The notes beneath the pieces were generated by a model. The model did no database searches. It had not been told where the DNA came from and was given only the letters and a program-made list of their open reading frames with translations. From contig CASIAI010000003.1 in NCBI GenBank assembly GCA_949372655.1, forward strand, positions 1 through 44,008: DNA of 44,008 bases, written 5' to 3'. Position numbers and translations under genes: made by a program. Source of the stretch: Candidatus Poseidoniaceae archaeon. GTDB taxonomy: Archaea > Thermoplasmatota > Poseidoniia > Poseidoniales > Poseidoniaceae. Positions 16,712 to 25,370 of this stretch are shown piece after piece. Each line of letters begins with the position of its first letter. Within the stretch, counting starts at the first letter, position 1.

Positions 16712-16801
16712 GTACTGGGGGACTGAACACCCATTGTACTCCTCCATAATGTCTTGAGGGGTTTGTAAGAACCCTCGCGATTTCATGGAAATGATATGTC
16801 G
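16712..16801 (+). repeat. Left 90-bp inverted repeat of the 9-kb island
   Basis: It aligns without gaps to the reverse complement of 25507-25596 with 8 mismatches in 90 (about 91%). It ends one base short of the stop codon of the minus-strand hydrolase gene. Inside it, GAGGGGTTTG and AGAACCCTC can form a hairpin, so it may also end transcription of that gene. Weaker similarity continues outward for roughly 60 bp. Confidence 0.9.
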
Positions 16802-18805
16802 CTACTGTTGATTTTGCTCATCAATAACAGTCTGAGCAATCTGTCGAATATCAACTTCATATTGATCAAATTCTGGAACACTGGTGGGTTCAATACCATA
16901 CACGGCATGAAGCCATACCAGCGTACCAGTATCAATTGCGATTTGCCCTGCGTGGCCTTTTGCATCGGTGAAAATGGAGGTTTCTTTCGGTCCTGTAAGT
17001 TGGTCAACGTCTCCATCCAGTTCACCTGCTTCAAACATATCTCGGAGTTCATACAAGACTGCCCCATGATTGAATGTAAATACATCAGTAGATGGGAAAT
17101 CAGTACTCAAGTTTGTGGAGAGATTCACCCAGGCATCATAGGCAATATCTGATTGATTTCTGTACTCCGTTCCGTTCTCATATTCCGCTGGGAAATCTTT
17201 CCATGGCATGGCCAAACCAATGTGTGTATCAGGATTCTTTTCTATGGCATAGGAGGTGAAATTCCAAATTGCCGCATCAGATTGGAGACCGGTTTCAATA
17301 AACTCAATGCTGCAACAAATCATGATCAATACATCGACTTCACCAGTATCCAAGTAAGCCTTGATGGTCTCGCGGTGCCCTTCATCAGCCCACAGCGCAT
17401 CAGGCGCTCCGGATGCCCCTCCACTTACCTCATTGTATTGTGAATGATTGGTAATGCCTGCTAATTCTGCATGATTACTAAGCGTTTTTACGAAAATATT
17501 TCCAAAACTGTGGCCAATGTAGAGGACGTTATGATTGTCAGGACTCAATTGGTCAGCCATCCAGTCGTTATCGAGGGTTATTCCTTCTTCAAACGGGTAA
17601 GCAATTGAGCGTTGAATAGATGCTGAAATGAATGAATCGACGATGTCATGTGAAGCTCCGACATTAATGGTTGGAACATGTTTTTCGCCTTCGATTAATG
17701 CCAGCCCGTGTGGGTTGTTGGGTTGTAGATTAAGGATGTCTTTCATTGGCTGAGCCAGCCACCTACAATTGTTGTCGAATCCTTCCGCAACGGCTTCGGG
17801 GATTGCAGCCCGATCACCTGCACATTGAGAATCAATTGTGCCGCCAATTTGGAGAATGGGCGTCATCTCAAAACCAGCAGCAATTCTTTCCTCCGGTGAA
17901 AGCAGGTTATCACTGTCTCTCCATACGCCCACCTTTGCATCAACACCTGAAGTCTCAAACCCTTCCTGTTGAGGAAAACCCGGTGTTCCAGCAAATAGAT
18001 CTTGAATCACGATGTTGCGTGAGGTGAGAATCGAATCGGATACAACACCGGTCAAACCTGTTCCTTCGGCAGCGTAACTCAACCCAACAGCATAGGCGCC
18101 AACGGAACCCGCACTTGTTCCGTGCACGAACACATTGGTCGTTGGATAACTCGCTACAGTGTAATCAATGGCCGCCATAGTTGCTTGTAAACCGTTCACT
18201 TCAGCATTCGGATTTGATGGATGATTTGGGATGGCGGTCCCCATTCCGAGGTATTGGTCATGGTCGCACATAGAGACCACAAGCAGCCGATACCCCTCCA
18301 TGATGCGTCGAGACAACGTGTTGTCTTCCACTTGCCCACCGATGAAATCAATTCGAAGTGTAATCGTTTCGAGAAGATCTTCGGATGTTTCCTCATGGTT
18401 CCATGTGTCCTGAGTCTGTGCACCTACGGCGTAATAGGTCCCATCTTCAGCCCAATAGCCTGAGCCCCCGCCATGTAAGTAAACCCAAAGCGGCGCCTCA
18501 TCTCCAGCTTCACTGTTGATTGGATTCATCACCATAAATGAGTACACACCGCTTAATCCGCATTCATACGCATTGTTTTGGTAGAATTCAAGATTCATGT
18601 ATGCCTCATTTTGAAGAGCAATACGAAGGTCGTCTGAGGCTTGAATGCCCTGTGTGATACGCTCAACGAGAGGTACGAGAGGCAACCCGTCAGAGTTCTC
18701 CCCATCTTGAGTGATTCCTGCCTCCCCGTGGCGTTGAAGGGCAAGAACCGACGCTCCAACAAGCAGTAATACAATTAGCACAACAGGTATAGTTTTCTTC
18801 GCCAT
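16802..18805 (-). CDS. Secreted two-domain hydrolase (alpha/beta hydrolase fused to an SGNH-like domain)
   Basis: About 667 residues with an N-terminal membrane/signal helix (TIPVVLIVLLLVGASVLAL). Domain 1 (about 60-385) has the oxyanion HGGG (VYLHGGGSGY) and the nucleophile elbow GTSAGS, typical of esterase or polymer-depolymerase folds. It is clearly paralogous to the protein at 19446-20702, which shares CGLSG.Y.F.VM.PIN and TQDTWNHEE. Domain 2 (about 420-640) starts with VLYIGHSFGNIF and ends with KGHAGQIA, which suggests an SGNH-type hydrolase with a modified block I. The substrate is unknown. The end of the gene abuts the left inverted repeat. I chose the second ATG (MAKKTIP) over one four codons upstream. 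Confidence 0.8.
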   Translation of the reverse strand: MAKKTIPVVLIVLLLVGASVLALQRHGEAGITQDGENSDGLPLVPLVERITQGIQASDDLRIALQNEAYMNLEFYQNNAYECGLSGVYSFMVMNPINSEAGDEAPLWVYLHGGGSGYWAEDGTYYAVGAQTQDTWNHEETSEDLLETITLRIDFIGGQVEDNTLSRRIMEGYRLLVVSMCDHDQYLGMGTAIPNHPSNPNAEVNGLQATMAAIDYTVASYPTTNVFVHGTSAGSVGAYAVGLSYAAEGTGLTGVVSDSILTSRNIVIQDLFAGTPGFPQQEGFETSGVDAKVGVWRDSDNLLSPEERIAAGFEMTPILQIGGTIDSQCAGDRAAIPEAVAEGFDNNCRWLAQPMKDILNLQPNNPHGLALIEGEKHVPTINVGASHDIVDSFISASIQRSIAYPFEEGITLDNDWMADQLSPDNHNVLYIGHSFGNIFVKTLSNHAELAGITNHSQYNEVSGGASGAPDALWADEGHRETIKAYLDTGEVDVLIMICCSIEFIETGLQSDAAIWNFTSYAIEKNPDTHIGLAMPWKDFPAEYENGTEYRNQSDIAYDAWVNLSTNLSTDFPSTDVFTFNHGAVLYELRDMFEAGELDGDVDQLTGPKETSIFTDAKGHAGQIAIDTGTLVWLHAVYGIEPTSVPEFDQYEVDIRQIAQTVIDEQNQQ

Positions 18806-18894
18806 GTAATTTAACAATGCGATGAAGTATATTTTACCTCGCTAACACTTCTGTAAGTTCTTCACCTTCAGTGTACTCGGAAATTAAACCCCAG

Positions 18895-18974
18895 CGTCCT
18901 TCTCTATAATGTCTTGAGGAGTTTGGAAGAACCCTTACGATTTCGTGGGAATGATATGTCGGAACTGTTGATTT
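18895..18974 (+). repeat. Internal copy of the island repeat
   Basis: It aligns with 16735-16814 with about 12 mismatches in 80 (85%). The similarity runs past the repeat into what is the last coding bases of the hydrolase gene (CTGTTGATTT). No gene ends here, so this looks like the relic 3' end of a lost paralogous hydrolase gene together with its trailer. Confidence 0.8.
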
Positions 18975-19029
18975 CACTAACAATTGTGATACCCTTGACT
19001 TGATAATTAGAGGCATCATCGAAAGGAAC

Positions 19030-19446
19030 ATGGGCGATGCAGAAAGCAGTGGAGTAAAGGCAATACGAAGAAATCTGCGTAACGAAGTAGATAATCTGCT
19101 TATTTTGCTCTCAAAATCAACTATGCTCCATACGTTGGTTGTTCTAAACTCAAATAAAGAGCCGATGCGATTTTCTGAAATTGAAAGGAGAGTAGAAAGT
19201 TCTGCTACGACCCTCTCAAGACGGCTGGCTGAACTTGAAGAGTATGGACTCATCACTCGTAAAGAATTCACAGATTCTCAGGTAAACCGAGTTGAATACG
19301 CACTTACAGATGACGGTGTCGCACTCCACCCAAGTTTGGAATCTGTGTTTGAGTGGGTTCTTCATAGGTCAGCCGATCCACGAATTCAGTCCCTTGAAAC
19401 CCCATGCTCTACCCAAGTCACAACAGGATCTGGAGGCGAGGTCTGA
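19030..19446 (+). CDS. Transcriptional regulator, HxlR-like winged helix
   Basis: 138 residues. The winged-helix core reads LLSKSTMLHTLVVLNSNKEPMRFSEIERRVE-SATTLSRRLAELEEYGLITRKEF ... RVEYALTDDG, the usual HxlR pattern. It should bind DNA as a dimer. I chose the ATG at 19030 because GAAAGGA precedes it and homology begins soon after. Its TGA overlaps the ATG of the following hydrolase (TGATG), so the two are coupled. It is a likely local regulator of that hydrolase and perhaps of the divergent paralogue at 16802-18805. Confidence 0.8.
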   Translation: MGDAESSGVKAIRRNLRNEVDNLLILLSKSTMLHTLVVLNSNKEPMRFSEIERRVESSATTLSRRLAELEEYGLITRKEFTDSQVNRVEYALTDDGVALHPSLESVFEWVLHRSADPRIQSLETPCSTQVTTGSGGEV

Positions 19447-20702
19447 TGAAAAAATCAACCAAACCAAACGCTTTACTCATGGTACTGTTTTTTCTTTCGA
19501 TATCTCTAGCGGGATGTTTTGGTGAGTCTGAAGGTACATCAGGCGATGAGGAACTTGAAAATTCGGATGATGAATTTGAAATTCCATTGGTCGAACGAAC
19601 GACTGAACACATCAAACTTGTCGAATCAAGGATACTCGAGATGGACAACAACACAAGTGTTGAAATTAGTTTTTATCGGAATGAAGCATATACCTGTGGC
19701 CTTTCAGGATTTTACACCTTTTTTGTCATGGATCCAATCAATAATCCTGACGTTGAGGCCCCACTATGGACCTATTTGCACGGAGGTGGCTACGGGTGGT
19801 TTGATGAAAATCAGACGTACCAAACCGTCAAGACGCTCACTCAGGATACTTGGAACCATGAGGAATCCTTTGACCAACTGATCGACAAACATTTGATGGC
19901 AAACACACACAATAACAACGACGAACTGATGAGTTCAACTCTTACACGACGAATTACCGACGGATATCGCGTTTTATTGGTATCACTCTGCGACCATGAC
20001 AATTATGCCGGTCGTGGCGACCCATATCCGAATAACCCGAATTCATCCTCTGATGGTGTTCTTCGAGAGGTGAATGGTCTGCAGGCTACGATGGCTGCCA
20101 TGGATTACACCGTAGACAACTACCCAACCAGCCAGGTTTTCGCTCATGGAACAAGTGCTGGCTCAATCGGCGTATGGAATGTAGCTGTTGCATACTCGCA
20201 CGAAGACATCTACCTTACTGCAGTCGTGGCGGATTCATGGACATTTGATCCCCCCCGTATCTTTGAGATGTTTGACATCTATGTCGGTGTTGACCCCTAT
20301 CCTTTCAACGGAGGAGATCTACGTGGCGATGGTATGGAGAAACTCGGGTTTGATTACGAGGGCTATGGCCTCTATCCTGAAGCGATGATTCGAAATGGAT
20401 TTACTGAGGTGCCAATTATGTTCATTATCGGTGAACTCGATCCTGCCTGTGGGGGGAAATTACCAACGATTCCTGCAGCTGAAGAGGCTAACTTGAGTAA
20501 TTGTCGTTGGATGTATGACAATTTGCGGCAGACGATTGATGCACAACCGAATACACCCCATATCTTGGATTTCGATCCCGACGGAGATCATGTTGAAACA
20601 AACTGGGCTAGAACACCAATCAACGACAGAGTCGATGCTTTCCTTGAAGCGATCTGGGCAAATAACCCTCCACAGGTATTTGTGTCAAACAGTACGAATT
20701 GA
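19446..20702 (+). CDS. Lipoprotein alpha/beta hydrolase (esterase/depolymerase-like)
   Basis: 418 residues. The N-terminus MKKSTKPNALLMVLFFLSISLAGC is a lipoprotein signal peptide. The catalytic features are LHGGGYGW (oxyanion), HGTSAGSIG (nucleophile Ser) and probably D/H near ELDPACGG and DGDHVETN. It is a single-domain paralogue of the N-terminal domain at 16802-18805. It probably hydrolyses an ester or polymer outside the cell. The start at TGATG, coupled to the HxlR-like regulator, is preferred over an upstream frame opening at 19404. Confidence 0.85.
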   Translation: MKKSTKPNALLMVLFFLSISLAGCFGESEGTSGDEELENSDDEFEIPLVERTTEHIKLVESRILEMDNNTSVEISFYRNEAYTCGLSGFYTFFVMDPINNPDVEAPLWTYLHGGGYGWFDENQTYQTVKTLTQDTWNHEESFDQLIDKHLMANTHNNNDELMSSTLTRRITDGYRVLLVSLCDHDNYAGRGDPYPNNPNSSSDGVLREVNGLQATMAAMDYTVDNYPTSQVFAHGTSAGSIGVWNVAVAYSHEDIYLTAVVADSWTFDPPRIFEMFDIYVGVDPYPFNGGDLRGDGMEKLGFDYEGYGLYPEAMIRNGFTEVPIMFIIGELDPACGGKLPTIPAAEEANLSNCRWMYDNLRQTIDAQPNTPHILDFDPDGDHVETNWARTPINDRVDAFLEAIWANNPPQVFVSNSTN

Positions 20703-20730
20703 TATTTTACTGGAAAATGGTGAGACTTAT

Positions 20731-21600
20731 ATGTCGAAATTGATGTCAGAAAAAACAGTTGTAATCACTGGAGCAACCTCTGGAATTGGATATTACAGTG
20801 CTCTTGAAATTGCGAACCTCGGAGCGCATGTGATTCTCGTTGGAAGAAATACTGAGCGTGGAGAAAATGCTACTGAAACCATCATCAAAGAATCAGGAAA
20901 TTCTGAAATTGAGTTTATTGTTGGGGATGTTTCAACAAAGAACGGAGTTGAGCAATTAGCAAATGCAATCAATGAAAGCGTTTCAAAAATTGATGTCCTC
21001 ATTAACAATGCAGGCTATCTTGGAAACACGCTCAAACACAACGAAGATGGATTAGAGATGCATTTTGCAGTGAATGTGGTTGCACCTTGGAACCTAACCC
21101 ATGCCCTCTTGCCGAAGTTAAAATCCTCGCCATCACCTCGAGTATTGAATATCAGTGGTGGGGACAAACCTGCCGCAATTGTTCCAACAAATCTACAGGC
21201 TGAGAAAAAATTCAGAGGTTTGATGACATACACTCACTCAAAAAGTATCTTGGAAGCCATGTCGATTACCCTCTCCAAAAGATTGGAGCCAGAGAACGTG
21301 AGTGTCAATATCGTTTTTCCGGGAAGAGCATCAACTTCAATGACACAATCATTGACAACGAAGGGGCTTCCTGGTCCAATGAAAATTATGATGCCATTTT
21401 TCAAATTATTTTTCCGAAGTGATGGTGGCAAGAGCGCTCACAAAGCTTCACTATCAACGGTATTTGCTGCAACCGATCCATCACTGGAAGGCGTAACAGG
21501 GCGTTACTTTGACACCAAATCGAAAGAAAAAGAACTCCATCCATCGGCTTATGACGAACACATACAGAAGCAAATCATTGATGCAATTGAGTGTTCTTGA
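20731..21600 (+). CDS. Short-chain dehydrogenase/reductase (retinol-dehydrogenase-like)
   Basis: 289 residues. The Rossmann motif TGATSGIG, the NNAG motif (INNAGYLG) and the catalytic YTHSK (YxxxK) are present, with an upstream Ser in LNISGG. The order and the substrate-loop region GRASTSMTQSL recall retinol dehydrogenase/WW-oxidoreductase-like SDRs. It would oxidise or reduce a hydroxyl/carbonyl with NAD(P). It starts 28 bp after the hydrolase and is probably co-transcribed with it. Confidence 0.85.
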   Translation: MSKLMSEKTVVITGATSGIGYYSALEIANLGAHVILVGRNTERGENATETIIKESGNSEIEFIVGDVSTKNGVEQLANAINESVSKIDVLINNAGYLGNTLKHNEDGLEMHFAVNVVAPWNLTHALLPKLKSSPSPRVLNISGGDKPAAIVPTNLQAEKKFRGLMTYTHSKSILEAMSITLSKRLEPENVSVNIVFPGRASTSMTQSLTTKGLPGPMKIMMPFFKLFFRSDGGKSAHKASLSTVFAATDPSLEGVTGRYFDTKSKEKELHPSAYDEHIQKQIIDAIECS

Positions 21601-21675
21601 TACCTTTGTATACCCATGCAACACCCTCTGTACACCCACTGTATAGGCATCTCATGATATGTCGTTCCAATATAT

Positions 21676-23802
21676 TCAAACAAAGGAGACATCTTTGCTG
21701 AAGATCAGTCGCCAAAGTTCTCGGCCATCCCAGTTGTCTTCACCTGCGAAGTACACATGACCCTCGTGAACATGAATATCACCAATAAATCCACCCGTTG
21801 GTTTCAAATCGATGACCTGCCAAGTTGTTCCGTTGATTGAATTGTGCGCCCACAATTCTTCACCAGTCGTACCATCGTTGGCGGAGAAATACACGGTGTA
21901 TTGATGCACCGTGAGTTCAGTTGGTCCATTGGCTCCGGAAGTTGATTGGATATCGGTTACTTCCCTGAATGAATTGTTTTGGCTTTCATAGACCCACATT
22001 TCGAAGTGAGTTCCTGAAGTTGCCTGGAAGTAAACTTGGGTGCCAAGAACGACGAGATCAGAAGGTGAACTGCCGGCAGCTCCTGCGCGAATGTCAGCTG
22101 CAAGCCAGACTGAATTATTTGTTGTCTCATAAGCATACAACTCAGTTCCATGGGTTGTGCCTGCGTTTGCAGACATGTAGATCGTTGTTCCCATCGCAAC
22201 AAGGTTTTGAGGGCTTGAAGAGAGAGACCCGGGATTGATATCGTTCACCATAAAGGTGGTATTTGTGCTTGTCTCATGTTTCCATAATTCGATTCCAGTC
22301 ACTCCAACCGATGGTTGAGCTGAGAAATAGAGGTCTGAATTGACGGCAAGCAGCGAGGATGGTTGGATGTCTGCTTCTACTTTCCACACGCTGAAATTAA
22401 CAGTTTCATAGGCCCAAAGGTCAAACAATCCAATGCCCGTAGAACCAGCACTATCTCGAGCGCTAAAGAAAACAGTCGTGTCAATGAGCGTAAATTCGCC
22501 AGGAAAACTCGAGCCTCCTGGGAAAATTTCCTTAATCTGCCATGCTGTTCCGTTTGATGGCTCGTAGACAAACGGTTTGACGTTAAAGCCAGCGTCCTGT
22601 CCTGCAAACATCAATTGTGGACCAATCGCATGCAACGAGAGAACACTCCCTGAATACACCAGTGAGATGCTTCCATTATCATAGGCCCAAATTCCGCTTG
22701 CAGTTCCATTGTTTGCTGTGAAATACATGGTAGAATTAATCGTGACAAAATTGGCAGGAGTGCTGTGCCCGGACGGGTTGAGGTCTTCGACGAGCGCCAC
22801 TTCAAAGGTGGTGCAAATCAGCATGCTTGAGATTACCTCTCCAGATTCCAGTGCTCCATTGAGCGCGATGCCGTTGCCTGCTCCATTATCCATGCCCTGC
22901 TGCAGCAATTCTCCAGTTCCGTTGCATCCAAGAAACGCTGGTGCAATGGAAAGACGAGCGACCATCATCGTGAGGGTCGAACTTCCATCAGCGCCATCTG
23001 CTCCGTCAGCACCGTTTGCTCCGTCAGATCCATCCTGGCCTGTTTCGCCATTGCATACAACGACAAATGAATCAACTTCATCAACAGAAAGCGTATTGTC
23101 GCCGTTGTCGTCAACACCCGTTTCCACGATAGTTCCACCATTTTGGCACCCTTCGACAATTGGTTCAGTGCGTGTTACAATAAGGGAGGTTAGGCCGTTT
23201 TCACCGTTGGTACCGTCAGCACCATTGGCACCGTTCTGTCCATTAGTACCATCACTACCGTCGACTCCTTCGTTTCCGTTGGTTCCGTTCAAACCATCGT
23301 TGCCGTCAGTGCCGTTGAGTCCTGCTTGTCCAGTAAGGTCCATTTCTTGCCATGCATTGTTTTGGCACACTTGAAACATTGCTTGTGAAGCGATAAAGAA
23401 AATTTGATTGTTGAGATCTTCATTGCACGTCTGAAGTTCAGCCGCAGTGACAACGAGGTGGAAGCTTGACCCGTCGGTCCCGTTCGAACCATTCATTCCA
23501 TCGTTGCCAGAAGCGCCTTCAATGCCTTCTGCATTGGAGATTGAATAGATGGAAAAAGGCACCAAGACAAGCATGGCTGCCAAAAGGATGGCAGACATTG
23601 GCGCCGGCATGGACGAAGCGATTCCAGATGATCCAAGGGGGGTGCTCAGGGCCTCAATTTTTCCCCCCACAATTGGGATTGAGGTGCTGACTTCTGGCAG
23701 TTCCATCTGGGTGATTGCGATTTCGGCGGCTTGTTCCACTCTGCGGGATGCGATTTGCTCATCGGTCCAACCTTGTTCACGTAACTGTTCGTCTGTCCAC
23801 AT
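21676..23802 (-). CDS. Membrane-anchored collagen-like protein with ELW-repeat propeller
   Basis: About 708 residues. The N-terminus WTDEQLREQGWTDEQIASRR is a SHOCT-like short motif on the cytoplasmic side. A single membrane helix (AILLAAMLVLVPFSIYSI) follows at about residue 80. Outside come two collagen-like Gly-X-Y tracts rich in GTDG/GANGADG, separated by a cysteine-containing beta module (GGTIVETGVDDNGDNTLS ... VVVCNGE). About six repeats with an FxAxDGxxGxELWxxE pattern follow, probably a beta-propeller. It is a predicted surface adhesin or structural protein. I chose the start MWTDEQ with AGAGG upstream. The gene is more GC-rich than genes outside the island. Confidence 0.8.
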   Translation of the reverse strand: MWTDEQLREQGWTDEQIASRRVEQAAEIAITQMELPEVSTSIPIVGGKIEALSTPLGSSGIASSMPAPMSAILLAAMLVLVPFSIYSISNAEGIEGASGNDGMNGSNGTDGSSFHLVVTAAELQTCNEDLNNQIFFIASQAMFQVCQNNAWQEMDLTGQAGLNGTDGNDGLNGTNGNEGVDGSDGTNGQNGANGADGTNGENGLTSLIVTRTEPIVEGCQNGGTIVETGVDDNGDNTLSVDEVDSFVVVCNGETGQDGSDGANGADGADGADGSSTLTMMVARLSIAPAFLGCNGTGELLQQGMDNGAGNGIALNGALESGEVISSMLICTTFEVALVEDLNPSGHSTPANFVTINSTMYFTANNGTASGIWAYDNGSISLVYSGSVLSLHAIGPQLMFAGQDAGFNVKPFVYEPSNGTAWQIKEIFPGGSSFPGEFTLIDTTVFFSARDSAGSTGIGLFDLWAYETVNFSVWKVEADIQPSSLLAVNSDLYFSAQPSVGVTGIELWKHETSTNTTFMVNDINPGSLSSSPQNLVAMGTTIYMSANAGTTHGTELYAYETTNNSVWLAADIRAGAAGSSPSDLVVLGTQVYFQATSGTHFEMWVYESQNNSFREVTDIQSTSGANGPTELTVHQYTVYFSANDGTTGEELWAHNSINGTTWQVIDLKPTGGFIGDIHVHEGHVYFAGEDNWDGRELWRLIFSKDVSFV

Positions 23803-23832
23803 ATCCTCTGCTCGGTTTGAGGTATTATACAA

Positions 23833-24199
23833 ATATTGGTGTAGCGATTTGACAAACTTTCACCATGTATACGAAGTCACTTAGACACGGATTTGGATTT
23901 CTTTCGGTTGCGTCACCCTCTGTACATACAGTCCACGCGTCGGTACCGACGCGTGGAAATCAAACGCGAGGGTATCGCAAGGGTGATTTCTGCTTGCGGC
24001 TGTGAATCAAAACCATTCAAAATTGAATTTGATTTTCTGACCTACTACTATAGTAGTAGACTAAAATTACCGTTTTCACAAGTATTATACACTCAATAAT
24101 CACGTCTTCCTTATACCTTTAAGCAGCCTTGAATCGACGATGCATACTATGGATATCTCATGGGCATTATCCTCATTAGCCGCTTCACTATGGAGGGGT
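23833..24199. other. Intergenic region with a palindrome and island motifs
   Basis: No convincing gene is seen. The gap is divergent between the collagen-like gene and the metalloprotease. It holds CACCCTCTGTACA (23914-23926, also at 21622-21634), the 26-bp palindrome at 23932-23957 and a GGGTATCGCAAGGG motif just after it. A strong GGAGGGG ribosome-binding site precedes the metalloprotease. Confidence 0.55.
23932..23957. promoter_or_regulatory. 26-bp perfect palindrome
   Basis: The arms TCCACGCGTCGGT and ACCGACGCGTGGA are exact reverse complements with no spacer. Such a site would suit a dimeric DNA-binding protein or a recombinase. It lies in a divergent intergenic gap in the island, 120-130 bp from the collagen-like gene start. 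Confidence 0.6.
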
Positions 24200-24200
24200 C

Positions 24201-25370
24201 ATGAAGAACTACCTCGCCGTTCTAATCTGCATGATTTTCCTGCTTGGCTCACTCTCTGGCTGCATCGGTAATGATGAGTCCATGGAATCCTCAACCGATG
24301 AGTCAGATGATTCATCTCCAACTGATTCTGGATCCAATACAGATAGTGGTTCCAACAATACGACTGGCACGACGGATACAACCAATTCGACCGATAGCCC
24401 GCCCGTAGAGGATGATTCACCCTACGATGTCATTTGTCCCGACGGAACCAATGAAACCATCCAGTGGGGCAATGTAACATGTGCAACTCCTGTTGCCTTC
24501 AAAGCCGCAGATGTGTCAAATGAAACTCTCAATCTTACACTTGAATGGTACAATATTGCTTCTGCTGAATGGGGCAATTTTGGTCCGGTTGAAATCTATG
24601 TCATCGGAAATGATGTAGATGCAGCCAAGGATTTGGAGAATGTGTTCTGTGAACGCCACAAAGCCTTGGATGAAAATTGGAATGAAGAATGGGACTGTGC
24701 CAATGAGAATTATGAAATATTCACTCGCTACACTGAAGACGGAGGTGCAGCCATTAGCACCTTCAAGCGGACGTATATCGAATACGATTTCATGATGATG
24801 ATCATGTCTGCAAAGTATCCGGGTCCTGAAGAAGATGATTACAAACCGGTTACACTGCACGAATACTTCCACATTTACCAGCACTCTCACATCAACGATG
24901 AATGCACAGGTGACAGTCGAGATTCTTGCGAGCGAGATGCGAAGATGGGTGGGGAAGGCAAACCATGGTTTGCAGAAGGTGGCGCCGAATTCATGGCTCA
25001 ATCTCTCTATTCAGAGCAGGATGGTGTTGGGGAGAATTATCTGCGAGAGGTCATGCAGCGCAAATTGGAGATGTCCCAAGATGGATACAACGCGCAAGAC
25101 GTGCCTTTGGACCAACTTGGATACGATTCACAAGTTAATGTCTATGATGTCGGCTCCTGGTTTGTTGCCTATTTGATTCACCACGAGGGTGAAGATGCCT
25201 TCGTTAATGGTTTCTATGGCGATCTTGATGAGTTAGGATTTGACGCAGCGTTTGAGAAGAATTTCAACGCAACAAAGAGCGAATACTTAGCAGAGTTTGA
25301 GACCTTCTATTCCCAGCCAGCAGAAGATGTCATGGCGTTATTCCCAGAGGCTTCTAGCACTGCTGAGTAG
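24201..25370 (+). CDS. Lipoprotein zinc metalloprotease (gluzincin-like)
   Basis: 389 residues. MKNYLAVLICMIFLLGSLSGC is a lipoprotein signal peptide with the lipid Cys at 21. A Ser/Thr/Asp/Asn-rich linker (about 25-75) follows, then the catalytic domain with HEYFH at H220-H224 and the third ligand probably E259 in WFAEGGAEF. This HExxH plus downstream Glu pattern fits gluzincins of the MA clan. It should cleave proteins or peptides outside the cell. It has an unusually good Shine-Dalgarno (GGAGGGG, three bases before the ATG). It is the last gene in the island. Confidence 0.82.
   Translation: MKNYLAVLICMIFLLGSLSGCIGNDESMESSTDESDDSSPTDSGSNTDSGSNNTTGTTDTTNSTDSPPVEDDSPYDVICPDGTNETIQWGNVTCATPVAFKAADVSNETLNLTLEWYNIASAEWGNFGPVEIYVIGNDVDAAKDLENVFCERHKALDENWNEEWDCANENYEIFTRYTEDGGAAISTFKRTYIEYDFMMMIMSAKYPGPEEDDYKPVTLHEYFHIYQHSHINDECTGDSRDSCERDAKMGGEGKPWFAEGGAEFMAQSLYSEQDGVGENYLREVMQRKLEMSQDGYNAQDVPLDQLGYDSQVNVYDVGSWFVAYLIHHEGEDAFVNGFYGDLDELGFDAAFEKNFNATKSEYLAEFETFYSQPAEDVMALFPEASSTAE

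Noticed and set aside
18834-19271. A 145-residue minus-strand frame overlapping the HxlR-like regulator.
   Set aside because: It is antisense to a clear winged-helix gene and has Ser/Leu-rich shadow composition. Its 3' end also overlaps the internal repeat.
22709-23374. A 221-residue plus-strand frame rich in Pro/Ser/Ala opposite the collagen-like tracts.
   Set aside because: Its composition is the mirror of the Gly-X-Y codons on the minus strand. The minus-strand protein has a membrane helix and recognisable repeats.
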